64,000 nucleotides of DNA, taken from Saprospiraceae bacterium. GTDB taxonomy: Bacteria; Bacteroidota; Bacteroidia; Chitinophagales; Saprospiraceae. The stretch spans positions 1 through 64,000 of the forward strand of contig JALHLK010000003.1 in the NCBI GenBank assembly GCA_022844565.1. Reading direction: 5' to 3'. A program made the position numbers and the translations under genes. How positions within the stretch are numbered: position 1 is the stretch's first letter; each line of letters opens with the position of its first letter. Below are positions 33,923 to 42,064 of this stretch, one piece after another. The notes under the pieces were generated by a model that saw only the letters and a list, made by a program, of their open reading frames with translations, did no database searches and was not told where the DNA came from.

Positions 33923-35323
33923 ATGTTTTTTCAACACGTTTACGATAAGTCATTAGCACAAGCAAGTTATTTCATTGGATGTCAGAAAGCAGGAGTTGCT
34001 GCGGTAATTGATGCTAAAAGAGATGTGGATACCTATCTCGAAATTGCTCAGGCAAATAACATGAAAATAACCCACATTTTTGAAACCCATATCCATGCAG
34101 ATTTTTTGGCTGGTTCAAGAGAATTAGCAGCACTAACAGGGGGACAAATGTTTTTATCTGCAGAAGGAGGTCCTGATTGGCAATATGAGTTTGCACATAA
34201 TGGTGTGAAAGATGGGGATGTAATCATGGTAGGAAATCTTAAAATTGAAGTGGTACATACACCGGGTCACACACCAGAAAGTGTCAGCTTCATTTTGACA
34301 GATACTCCAGCTAGTCCAGAACCAGTAATGATGTTCACAGGAGATTTTGTCTTTGTTGGGGATATAGGTAGACCAGATCTTTTAGAAAAGGCGGCTGGAA
34401 TGAAAGGTACTCAAGATATTGGAGCTATACAAATGTACGATTCAATTAAAAAATTCAATAATTTGCCCCCATATATCCAAGTTTGGCCAGGACATGGTGC
34501 TGGATCTGCATGTGGCAAAGCGTTAGGGGCGGTGCCAAGTACTACTGTTGGTTACGAAAAGATAAGAAATTGGGCTTTTCAATATGAAGATAATAAGGAA
34601 GGATTTATCAGTTATTTACTAGCTGATCAACCAGAACCTCCTAAATACTTCGCTATGATGAAAAAGCTTAATAAAGTCGATAGAAAATTAATGACCTCTG
34701 TACCAAGTCTAAAACAACTTTCGTCAGCAGACCTACAAGAAGCGATGCAAAATGGTATCAAGATAATAGATGCTAGAAATAAGTCGGAGTTTGCGAAAGG
34801 ATTTATTCCTAAAAGTATCAATATACAAGGGAATAACTCATTCGCTACATGGGCAGGATGGTACCTTACCTATCAAGAACCCTTTATTCTCTTAGCAGAC
34901 CCTGCTCAACTCGATGACTTAACTCGAAAATTAATGAGAATCGGTCTTGACAATATCATGGGCTACATACCATCTACTGATGCATACACAGCAAATGGCG
35001 GCAAACTAAATACAGTAAATCTAATTGGTATAGAAGAACTTAAAGCGCTAAAAGCGGAAAATAATATCCAATTAATTGATCTTCGAGGTGCATCAGAATA
35101 TAAAGCTGGACACATAGAAGGAGCTGAGAATATTTTTGTAGGTACCTTAGAAAGTAACTTGGCAAAAATTGATAAAAGTAGAAAAACAATCATTCATTGT
35201 CAAGGAGGTGATAGAGCATCAATTGGCTATTCCCTACTAGCAAAAAATGGATTTGAAGATGTACTTAACTACTCTCCAGGGATGAATGAGTGGGTTAGCG
35301 AAGGCAATCCTGTCTTGAATTAA
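33923..35323 (+). CDS. Persulfide dioxygenase-rhodanese fusion (CstB-like)
   Basis: A 466-residue three-part protein. Residues 1-250 are an ETHE1-type metallo-beta-lactamase fold with THIHADFLAG (about 55-64), HTPGHTPES (H116), GDFVFVGDIGRPDL and WPGHGAGSACGKA (H191), which hold the mononuclear iron. A first rhodanese-like domain (about 265-360) has lost its active cysteine (FILLAD in the loop position). The second rhodanese domain (about 370-466) keeps it in IIHCQGGDRAS. The same architecture is found in Staphylococcus aureus CstB, which turns persulfide plus sulfane sulfur into thiosulfate. It probably takes the SQR product. Confidence 0.92.
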   Translation: MFFQHVYDKSLAQASYFIGCQKAGVAAVIDAKRDVDTYLEIAQANNMKITHIFETHIHADFLAGSRELAALTGGQMFLSAEGGPDWQYEFAHNGVKDGDVIMVGNLKIEVVHTPGHTPESVSFILTDTPASPEPVMMFTGDFVFVGDIGRPDLLEKAAGMKGTQDIGAIQMYDSIKKFNNLPPYIQVWPGHGAGSACGKALGAVPSTTVGYEKIRNWAFQYEDNKEGFISYLLADQPEPPKYFAMMKKLNKVDRKLMTSVPSLKQLSSADLQEAMQNGIKIIDARNKSEFAKGFIPKSINIQGNNSFATWAGWYLTYQEPFILLADPAQLDDLTRKLMRIGLDNIMGYIPSTDAYTANGGKLNTVNLIGIEELKALKAENNIQLIDLRGASEYKAGHIEGAENIFVGTLESNLAKIDKSRKTIIHCQGGDRASIGYSLLAKNGFEDVLNYSPGMNEWVSEGNPVLN

Positions 35324-35334
35324 AATTTCGACCA

Positions 35335-35466
35335 GTGCTCTGTCAAATTAAAGATCTAATACCTTGACAAATATTAGAAGCATAGCAGGACTACGCTGAG
35401 AATTTTTAACCTAGATATTTGGAAAAAGGACATCATTTAAATAACTTCTTTTTTTTGTCAGAGCAC
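35335..35466. mobile_element. Miniature palindromic element, family C (copy 1)
   Basis: 132 bp with inverted ends GTGCTCTG/CAGAGCAC. The middle (GCATAGCAGGACTACGCTGAGAATTTTTAAC, here abbreviated: GCATAGCAGGACTACGCT and GAATTTTTAAC) matches the copy at 57315-57472. It lies 12 bp after the dioxygenase stop, in the 306-bp gap 35324-35629. The remainder of the gap is AT-rich, with TAATTTTG at 35618-35625 just before the TauE gene. Confidence 0.72.
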
Positions 35467-35629
35467 CATTTTAGACCTTGACTGTTCAACCAAAAAATGT
35501 CCTTATTTTTTTAATTAGAGCGAATAGTCATTTAAAGTTTAATAAAATTTATACAAATTTGAGAGATCTTATTTTAAGTTTTCAATACTAATTGGATCTC
35601 TCTTCATTTTATTTCATTAATTTTGATAT

Positions 35630-36424
35630 ATGGAAATTATCGGTTTTGTGGCATCAATTGCCATCGGGATAGCTTTGGGGTTAATAGGCGGAGGAGGTAG
35701 TATTTTGACTGTTCCGGTGCTAGTCTATTTATTTCATATAGATCCAGTCTTGGCAACAGGATATTCACTTTTCATAGTTGGACTTACCAGTGCAATCGGG
35801 TCTATCAATTATTTTAAAAAAGGATTGGTTAATATGAAGACAGCCCTTGTGTTTGGAATACCTTCTATAATAGCAGTTTTTTCTACGCGAGCATTTATTG
35901 TACCAGCTATACCCAATGAAGTATTTCATTTTGGTGATGTGGTGGTGACAAAGAGTTTGATGTTGATGCTACTTTTTGCAGTATTGATGATTGCAGCTTC
36001 TTATAGTATGATCAAGAAGGATAAAGAAAGTAAGCAAGAAGAGCCAGGTGAACAGTCATTTAATTATCCTTTGATTTTTGTTGAAGGTTTGGTTGTGGGA
36101 GTGTTGACAGGTTTAGTGGGAGCAGGAGGAGGATTTTTAATCATACCAGCCCTTGTCATGTTAAGTAAACTACCAATGAAGGAAGCTGTAGGCACTTCCC
36201 TTGTAATTATAGCTGCAAAATCACTCATCGGTTTCTTTGGGGAAGGAGGAGAAGGGATAATCGATTGGACGTTTTTGTTTAAGGTATCAGCATTTGCTAT
36301 CGTTGGTATTTTCATCGGAAGTGCGCTCTCTAAGCGTATCAATGGAGCCACTCTTAAGCCAGCATTTGGCTGGTTTGTATTGGTCATGGGGGTTTATATT
36401 ATACTTAAGGAGACGATTCTTTAG
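35630..36424 (+). CDS. TauE/SafE-family sulfite/sulfonate exporter
   Basis: A 264-residue membrane protein with about eight hydrophobic segments in two repeated halves. The repeats show GLIGGGGSILTVPVLVYL near the N-terminus and GLVGAGGGFLIIPALVML in the middle, which is the TauE signature. The family exports sulfite or sulfoacetate-type anions. Position between the persulfide dioxygenase and a rhodanese makes sulfite or thiosulfate release the likely job. It has its own 305-bp upstream gap, partly filled by a family C element, and may be transcribed with or without read-through from the dioxygenase gene. Confidence 0.88.
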   Translation: MEIIGFVASIAIGIALGLIGGGGSILTVPVLVYLFHIDPVLATGYSLFIVGLTSAIGSINYFKKGLVNMKTALVFGIPSIIAVFSTRAFIVPAIPNEVFHFGDVVVTKSLMLMLLFAVLMIAASYSMIKKDKESKQEEPGEQSFNYPLIFVEGLVVGVLTGLVGAGGGFLIIPALVMLSKLPMKEAVGTSLVIIAAKSLIGFFGEGGEGIIDWTFLFKVSAFAIVGIFIGSALSKRINGATLKPAFGWFVLVMGVYIILKETIL

Positions 36425-36488
36425 ATTTATAAACTAACACTTCTTAATAAATTTTAGGATTTTAATAACAAACAACTTTGGGTGTTGT

Positions 36489-36533
36489 GTAACAATTGTT
36501 TCCAACACTCCAAACTTTCTACTCGTATTTTTA
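36489..36533 (+). promoter_or_regulatory. Crp/Fnr-type dyad plus -7 element of the rhodanese promoter
   Basis: GTAACA-AT-TGTTTC (36489-36502) precedes TATTTTTA (36526-36533, one mismatch to TAnnTTTG). The centre-to-element distance is again 30.5 bp. It drives the run of ten closely spaced genes from 36560 to 44165. Confidence 0.58.
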
Positions 36534-36559
36534 CATAAATTTTAAATAATAATAACAAA

Positions 36560-36880
36560 ATGGGTTTTTTAACAAATATGTTTTCAACAAGCGGTGGCTC
36601 AACAGCTAATCTTGAAGAAGTGATCAAAAATGGTGCTTTATTGGTAGATGTAAGGAGCAAGTCAGAGTTTCTATCTGGAAGTGCAAAGGGAGCCAAAAAT
36701 ATTCCTTTAGAAACTATCGTGCAGAGATTAGACGAATTTAAAGGCAAAGACAATATAGTTGTGTTTTGCAGAAGTGGCAATAGGAGCGAACAGGCCAAAA
36801 GAGTATTGGAATCTAAGGGTTTTAATAATGTCATCAACGGTGGTACTTGGCAAGAAGTAAACCAAATAATAGGTAAATAA
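36560..36880 (+). CDS. Single-domain rhodanese
   Basis: A 106-residue rhodanese. The active-site loop is CRSGNRS with C70 as sulfane-sulfur acceptor. The domain starts at LEEVIKNGALLVDVRSKSEF, and there is no second domain. The N-terminus (MGFLTNMFSTSGG) is hydrophobic but too short for a clear signal peptide, so it is probably cytoplasmic. It would shuttle sulfane sulfur between SQR products, thiosulfate and acceptors. It is first in the promoter-distal operon, 13 bp before the Usp gene. Confidence 0.92.
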   Translation: MGFLTNMFSTSGGSTANLEEVIKNGALLVDVRSKSEFLSGSAKGAKNIPLETIVQRLDEFKGKDNIVVFCRSGNRSEQAKRVLESKGFNNVINGGTWQEVNQIIGK

Positions 36881-36893
36881 AATAATAGTAGAA

Positions 36894-37727
36894 ATGAACG
36901 AATTAAATGTTGTGATTCCAACAGATTTTAGTGTGCAAGCAGAATATGCCTATTTGATGGTAAAGAATCTTGAGCACACTATGCCCATCCGGATCAACTT
37001 TCTACATGTATTGCAAGTACCTGACACCGTTACCATGGATGTCGAAGGTAACATTTTTACCTGTGGAGAAATCGATGTAGCGTATGTAGAAAAGCAAAGA
37101 GACATAGCCATGAGGAAACTAAACAACCTCAAAACGTTATATGGCAATGATATTCAAGTACATCTGAAGTTGGGTAAAATCACAGACGGTGTAATAGGGT
37201 TTGCCAACGAAATGAACATGGATCTGATAGTCATGGGTACGAAGGGGGCTTTTGGCCTTAAAGAAAAACTGTCGGGTACCAGTACTCAGATGATTGCTAG
37301 AAAATCTAACATACCTGTACTTTCACTCATGTGTGATAGAAGTGATCTCAAAATTGAGCATATTTTGCTTGTTCATGATTTTCATGTTCCTGAAAAGTTA
37401 GAACTTAGTGTTATGCACAAGTTACTTAACAATTTTGGATGCAAATTACACTTTTTACAAATTACTGCTGGAGACCCCGCCAAGGAAATGGCAGATTTCA
37501 ATATTAAGGCGGCTGAATTTGCACGTCTTAATGATATATCACTCTATGAAACTCACCTCATTCATGATAAAGATGTAGAAGCAGGTGTAATACACTTCAA
37601 TCAAATGCTGGATATGGACATGATTTGTATTGGTACTCACGGTAAAGGAGGCATATTCCATACCAGTGCTACTGAAAAACTCATCAATCATTTATTCAAA
37701 CCAATAATTTCTTTTCACTTAAATTAG
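36894..37727 (+). CDS. Tandem universal stress protein
   Basis: A 277-residue protein with two UspA domains. The first (about 1-145) keeps an ATP-binding-type GTKGAFGLKEKLSGTST. The second (about 155-277) ends in GTHGKGGIFHTSATEKLINH. UspA domains bind nucleotides and modulate stress physiology. Usp genes are frequent in Bacteroidota sulfur and redox loci, though their role there is unclear. It sits in the rhodanese operon with gaps of 13 and 11 bp. Confidence 0.88.
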   Translation: MNELNVVIPTDFSVQAEYAYLMVKNLEHTMPIRINFLHVLQVPDTVTMDVEGNIFTCGEIDVAYVEKQRDIAMRKLNNLKTLYGNDIQVHLKLGKITDGVIGFANEMNMDLIVMGTKGAFGLKEKLSGTSTQMIARKSNIPVLSLMCDRSDLKIEHILLVHDFHVPEKLELSVMHKLLNNFGCKLHFLQITAGDPAKEMADFNIKAAEFARLNDISLYETHLIHDKDVEAGVIHFNQMLDMDMICIGTHGKGGIFHTSATEKLINHLFKPIISFHLN

Positions 37728-37738
37728 TAATAAATAAT

Positions 37739-38296
37739 ATGTTAGAATTTATAACACAACCATGGTCTTGGTGGTTTTCTGGATTAGTTATTTCGAGTAT
37801 CATGTTTACATTACTGTACTTCGGAAAATCATTTGGATTCTCGTCTAATTTACGTACAATATGTACAATAGCTGGTGCTGGCAAAACGGTAAAATTCTTT
37901 AATTTCAATTGGAAGACTCAGATTTGGAATCTTTTATTTTTATCAGGTGCAATAGTGGGTGGTTTTATAGCGAAGCAATTTTTGAGTAATGGCGACGCTG
38001 TACAAATATCTTCTGCTACCATAGAAAGTTTGTCTCAATATGGTTTTCAAGCACCTAATTCATTTCAACCTTCAGAGATCTTTAGTTGGGAGGCTGTTTT
38101 CAGTATAAAAGGATTTTTGATACTTGCATTAGGGGGTATCATGGTAGGTTTTGGGGCAAGATATGCCGGAGGATGTACGTCGGGTCATGCCATAAGTGGA
38201 TTAAGTGACCTTCAAATACCTTCGCTCATTGCAGTTGTGGGCTTCTTTATAGGCGGCTTGGCAATGACTTTCTTCATCTTTCCTCTCATCTTTTAG
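37739..38296 (+). CDS. YeeE/YedE-family half-transporter (first subunit)
   Basis: A 185-residue membrane protein with about four to five hydrophobic segments. The family cysteine is in GARYAGGCTSGHAISG (about residue 145). In TsuA, the thiosulfate importer of the same family, conserved cysteines line the substrate path in one long polypeptide. Here the transporter is split into two adjacent genes, this being the longer half. It probably moves thiosulfate or another sulfur anion across the inner membrane. Confidence 0.87.
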   Translation: MLEFITQPWSWWFSGLVISSIMFTLLYFGKSFGFSSNLRTICTIAGAGKTVKFFNFNWKTQIWNLLFLSGAIVGGFIAKQFLSNGDAVQISSATIESLSQYGFQAPNSFQPSEIFSWEAVFSIKGFLILALGGIMVGFGARYAGGCTSGHAISGLSDLQIPSLIAVVGFFIGGLAMTFFIFPLIF

Positions 38297-38338
38297 TCTA
38301 TTACAAGCATTTAATCAAATCATAAATATTCAATTTCT

Positions 38339-38752
38339 ATGAAGCTATTAAAATTTTTACTTTTGGGTATCCTATTTGGAATAGTGATGGTCAAGTCGGA
38401 AGTGTTTTCTTGGTACAGGATTCAAGAAATGTTTAGGTTTCAAGCATTTCATATGTACGGCATCATTGGCACTGCTGTAATCACAGGCATCGTTGGGGTG
38501 TTTTTTATTAAAAAATACGGCATCAGAGATTATTCAGGCGATCAAATTTTATTTTTTCCAAAAGACAATTCGATTCCAAGATATCTTATCGGAGGTATTA
38601 TTTTTGGACTTGGCTGGGCACTTAGTGGTGCATGTCCAGGACCAATGGTTGTCAATATTGGCTTTGGATATCTACCTTTTATTGTAGTATTTGTTTTTGC
38701 CATTATAGGTACCTATCTTTATGGTTTGTTTAAAGACAAATTACCACATTAA
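38339..38752 (+). CDS. YeeE/YedE-family half-transporter (second subunit)
   Basis: A 137-residue membrane protein with about four hydrophobic segments. The conserved cysteine motif is SGACPGP (about residues 99-105). It follows the first half-transporter after 42 bp, and the pair should assemble into one unit. The diheme cytochrome gene starts 15 bp downstream, linking transport to oxidation of the sulfur compound. Confidence 0.87.
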   Translation: MKLLKFLLLGILFGIVMVKSEVFSWYRIQEMFRFQAFHMYGIIGTAVITGIVGVFFIKKYGIRDYSGDQILFFPKDNSIPRYLIGGIIFGLGWALSGACPGPMVVNIGFGYLPFIVVFVFAIIGTYLYGLFKDKLPH

Positions 38753-38767
38753 TCTTGTTTATGTGCC

Positions 38768-39832
38768 ATGAAAGAGAAAAAATTCAATGATGTTATAGGC
38801 GATTTTACGAATATTGTTTTTAAAGTGGTGATAATTACTTTAAGTCTAGTGGTCATGTTCATTATTAATATGAATACAGATTTAAAGGAGTTTCTGCCTA
38901 CCATTTATGAGCCAGCTAAAATGAGTACTGATACGGATAACGCTACAGAAAAGGCGGTTAAGAACAATCCACTGTGGGTAGCTCCAGACTTATCGACGAT
39001 CGCCGATGATGAGACGAGATGGGAGACCGAATATGGCAAAGATCTGATAGCCCACACGGCCAAATATTTAGGCCCAAATGGTACAAAATTAAAAATAAGC
39101 AATGGTTTAAATTGTCAAAACTGTCACTTAGAGGCGGGTACTAAAGCGTGGGGTAATAATTATGGATCAGTTGCCTCTACATATCCAAAATTTAGAGCAA
39201 GAAGTGGTAGCGAAGAAAATATCTACAAAAGGGTCAACGATTGTTTTGAAAGAAGCCTCAACGGTAAACCCTTAGATACATTAGGTAGAGAAATGCAAGC
39301 CATCAAAAAATACATTGAATTTATCGGAAGCAATGTACAGAAAGGTATGAAAGCAGAAGGATCTGGATTAAAAGATTTACCATTTCTCAATCGAGCGGTA
39401 AATCCTAACAAAGGAGCTATTGTTTACAAAGAAAAATGCCTCAGTTGTCATCAAACAAATGGTGAAGATGTTTTTGCTTTGGATGGTAAAGAATATGTGT
39501 ATCCACCTCTTTGGGGTAAAAATAGTTACAATGATGGTGCAGGATTATATCGAATTACTTTTTTTGCTAAATACGTCAAATACAACATGCCTTTAGGAGC
39601 AACACATGAAAAACCATTACTCTCGGATGAAGAAGCATGGGATGTTGCTGCTTTTGTCAATTCACAATCAAGACCACACATAAACGTCACAACCGATTGG
39701 CCAGATATCTCTAAAAAACCTGTAGACCATCCTTTTGGTCCATATATTGATACTTTTTCAGAACTTCAACATAAATTTGGACCTTGGAAACCAATACAAG
39801 AACAAATGAAATCACTTATCGCTGTTAAATAA
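38768..39832 (+). CDS. Membrane-anchored diheme cytochrome c, TsdA-like
   Basis: A 354-residue protein. One N-terminal membrane segment (about 16-35) anchors two cytochrome c domains in the periplasm. The heme sites are C116-x-x-C119-H120 (NCQNCHLEAG) and C224-x-x-C227-H228 (CLSCHQTNG). The stretch between them (RVNDCFERSLNGKPL) resembles the thiosulfate dehydrogenase TsdA and SoxA, and C159 in it is a possible heme ligand. The likely role is thiosulfate oxidation to tetrathionate or electron transfer from the SoxB-like partner. The precise reaction is inferred. Confidence 0.82.
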   Translation: MKEKKFNDVIGDFTNIVFKVVIITLSLVVMFIINMNTDLKEFLPTIYEPAKMSTDTDNATEKAVKNNPLWVAPDLSTIADDETRWETEYGKDLIAHTAKYLGPNGTKLKISNGLNCQNCHLEAGTKAWGNNYGSVASTYPKFRARSGSEENIYKRVNDCFERSLNGKPLDTLGREMQAIKKYIEFIGSNVQKGMKAEGSGLKDLPFLNRAVNPNKGAIVYKEKCLSCHQTNGEDVFALDGKEYVYPPLWGKNSYNDGAGLYRITFFAKYVKYNMPLGATHEKPLLSDEEAWDVAAFVNSQSRPHINVTTDWPDISKKPVDHPFGPYIDTFSELQHKFGPWKPIQEQMKSLIAVK

Positions 39833-39844
39833 TTAAGCAAAGTA

Positions 39845-41542
39845 ATGAGTCACAACAGAAGAAATTTTTTAAAAACATTTGGACTTTCAGCTGGGGCTGG
39901 ATTAATATCATCTGTTCCTATCAATAACTTAAGCCAACATTTTGAAGATAAAAATGAAAGCTTGGATGATCAAGACGCTATGAATGAGAGGGTAAGCTTG
40001 TCTTTACTTCAAACTACGGACATTCATTGCCAACTTCATTCACACGATGAATTGTTTTGGGAAAATGGTCAAAAAGTCTTTAGAAAAGCGGGAGGGTATG
40101 CTAATATTGCTACTTACCTTAATCAGTACAAAAAGAAAAATCCTGATACCTTCATTGTAGATACAGGTGATATGTTTCAAGGAAGCGAATTGAGTGTAAA
40201 AACGGAAGGTAAAGCCATTGTGCCAATACTAAATGAAATAGGTTATGATGCTTATATTCCTGGCAACTGGGAAGTGATTTATTACAAAAAGAACATGCAA
40301 AACTTGATGGGTATGCTTAATGCCCCAAAGATTTGTACCAACATGTATCACGATTTAGGTGGCGGTAAAAAGGGTGAGTTTATCTTCTCCCCTTATCATA
40401 TATGGTACGTGAAAGGCATTAAAATAGGCTTTTTATCTTACACTGACCATCTGGTACCAATTCGCCAATCCCCCAATTACAGTAGTGGAATCATTTACAC
40501 AAAGCCCGAAGACAATATTGCTTATTATACAGATGTCTTGAAAAATCAAGAAAAGTGTAACTTTATCATTGTACTTGCACATATGGGGCTATCACAACAA
40601 ATCCATCTAGCGAATCAACAAGTTTGTGAAGGGGTAGACTACATTTTCGGGGGTGATACCCACGAGAGGGTACGGGTGCCTATACAATGTAAATATTCAA
40701 AAGTGGTGGAACCCGGAGCTTTTGGTTCTTTTGTAGGTAAATTAAATCTGACATTTGAAAAAGGTAAATTGGTCAAAGAGGATTATGAGTTAATAGAAAT
40801 ATCAGAGAAAAAATATAAAGCTGATAAAAAGATGGCTCAATTAATCGATCAGTTAGAAAAACCTTACAAAGACGATATTAATAAAGTGATCGGTCATAGT
40901 ACCATCCCTTTAAACCGGTATTTTGTCATTGAAAACACCATTGACACACTTGTACTCAATGCGATCAATTGGCAAGTACCAGAAGTGGATGTAGTATTAA
41001 GTAATGGATTTAGATTTTGCCCGCCTAGATCTACACCTGATCAGACAGGCAATATACCGATCACAAGTGGATATATATACGACATGCTACCAGTAGATAG
41101 TACCGTACGAACCGCTAAAGTTTTGGGCATTCAAATCCTCCAATGGTTAGAAAAAGAACTAAACAATGTTTTTGCCAAAGATGCCTCAGAAAGATTTGGT
41201 GGTTGGTTAGTAAAGTTTGAAGGGATGAAAGTTGTATTCAACGCTTTTGGCGAAAAAGGAAAAAGGGTACAAAGTGTCACAATCGGAGGTCAACCGTTAC
41301 AAAATGATAAAACATACTCTTTGTGTGCATGTGAGCGAGATGGTGATCCTGTAGATATGTTATGCAGAATAAAAGGTGTGACCGATATGAAAAATACACC
41401 ATTTACATTGCATCAAGTGATGAAAAATTATTTAAAAGCTCACCCAGTTGTCACTCCAACTCCTAAGCACAATGCCATCGCGCTAGATGCTCCAGAAACC
41501 TTACTAACTCAAGTCACAGGCGTCGATTATCAATTTATATAA
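39845..41542 (+). CDS. SoxB-like thiosulfohydrolase / 5'-nucleotidase-family metallophosphatase
   Basis: A 565-residue dimetal hydrolase with a Tat signal (NRRNFLKTFGLSAGAGLI). Metal motifs in order are TDIHCQL (about 58-64), DTGDMFQGS (about 106-114), PGNWEV (about 139-144), LAHMG and GGDTHERV. A C-terminal nucleotidase-like domain occupies about 340-565. The W in GNWE replaces the His of 5'-nucleotidases (GNHE), a replacement typical of SoxB, which frees sulfate from SoxY-bound thiosulfonate. No soxYZ or soxXA is visible, so the carrier is unknown. A nucleotidase role remains possible. Confidence 0.8.
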   Translation: MSHNRRNFLKTFGLSAGAGLISSVPINNLSQHFEDKNESLDDQDAMNERVSLSLLQTTDIHCQLHSHDELFWENGQKVFRKAGGYANIATYLNQYKKKNPDTFIVDTGDMFQGSELSVKTEGKAIVPILNEIGYDAYIPGNWEVIYYKKNMQNLMGMLNAPKICTNMYHDLGGGKKGEFIFSPYHIWYVKGIKIGFLSYTDHLVPIRQSPNYSSGIIYTKPEDNIAYYTDVLKNQEKCNFIIVLAHMGLSQQIHLANQQVCEGVDYIFGGDTHERVRVPIQCKYSKVVEPGAFGSFVGKLNLTFEKGKLVKEDYELIEISEKKYKADKKMAQLIDQLEKPYKDDINKVIGHSTIPLNRYFVIENTIDTLVLNAINWQVPEVDVVLSNGFRFCPPRSTPDQTGNIPITSGYIYDMLPVDSTVRTAKVLGIQILQWLEKELNNVFAKDASERFGGWLVKFEGMKVVFNAFGEKGKRVQSVTIGGQPLQNDKTYSLCACERDGDPVDMLCRIKGVTDMKNTPFTLHQVMKNYLKAHPVVTPTPKHNAIALDAPETLLTQVTGVDYQFI

Positions 41543-41553
41543 AACTAGTTATC

Positions 41554-42012
41554 ATGAGAAATGTAATTTTTATTTTATTTGTTGTTGCTTTTTCTAATAT
41601 GGTCGTAGCACAAAAGCCAAAGAAAGGTAATAAAACAGAACAGAAAATCAAAAAAGTTAAAGAAGAACCTATGAAAATAGTTTTTCAAGTAGCTTCTGAT
41701 GACACTTTAGTTCACAAATCCATAATGAGGCAACTTGGTAATATTACTTCGGTAGATTCTACACTTGTCATTGAAGTGGTCTGTCATGGCCCAGGGATAA
41801 ACTTAATCCACAAAGATAGGACTAATTATGCCCAAAAAGTAAAAGAGTATACTTCAAAAGGTATCATCTTCAATGCATGTGAATTTACATTGAAGGAAAG
41901 GCAAATCCCAAAGGAAAAAATATTGGACGAAGCTAAATTTGTACAATCAGCTTTGATTCATATCGTCAAAAAGCAACATGAAGGCTGGAGCTATATAAAA
42001 ACTGGGTTTTAG
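41554..42012 (+). CDS. Secreted DsrE/DsrF-like protein
   Basis: A 152-residue protein with a signal peptide (MRNVIFILFVVAFSNMVVAQ) and a lysine-rich linker. Its DsrE-like domain (about 42-152) begins MKIVFQVASDDTLVHKSIMRQLGNI. A single cysteine in IIFNACEFTLKERQI occupies the position of the sulfur-carrying cysteine of DsrE-like proteins. The periplasmic location makes it a candidate sulfur carrier that could stand in for SoxY with the adjacent SoxB-like enzyme (inference). It is 11 bp downstream of the SoxB-like gene. Confidence 0.8.
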   Translation: MRNVIFILFVVAFSNMVVAQKPKKGNKTEQKIKKVKEEPMKIVFQVASDDTLVHKSIMRQLGNITSVDSTLVIEVVCHGPGINLIHKDRTNYAQKVKEYTSKGIIFNACEFTLKERQIPKEKILDEAKFVQSALIHIVKKQHEGWSYIKTGF

Positions 42013-42064
42013 GGTCTTTTAAATTAAATTTCTTTCCATTTTTTTCAAAATATGATAACCATCT

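Noticed and set aside
36454-36921. 155-codon minus-strand frame opposite the rhodanese
   Set aside because: It lies antisense to a clear rhodanese gene and its promoter, with biased Leu/Ser/Thr composition typical of shadow frames.
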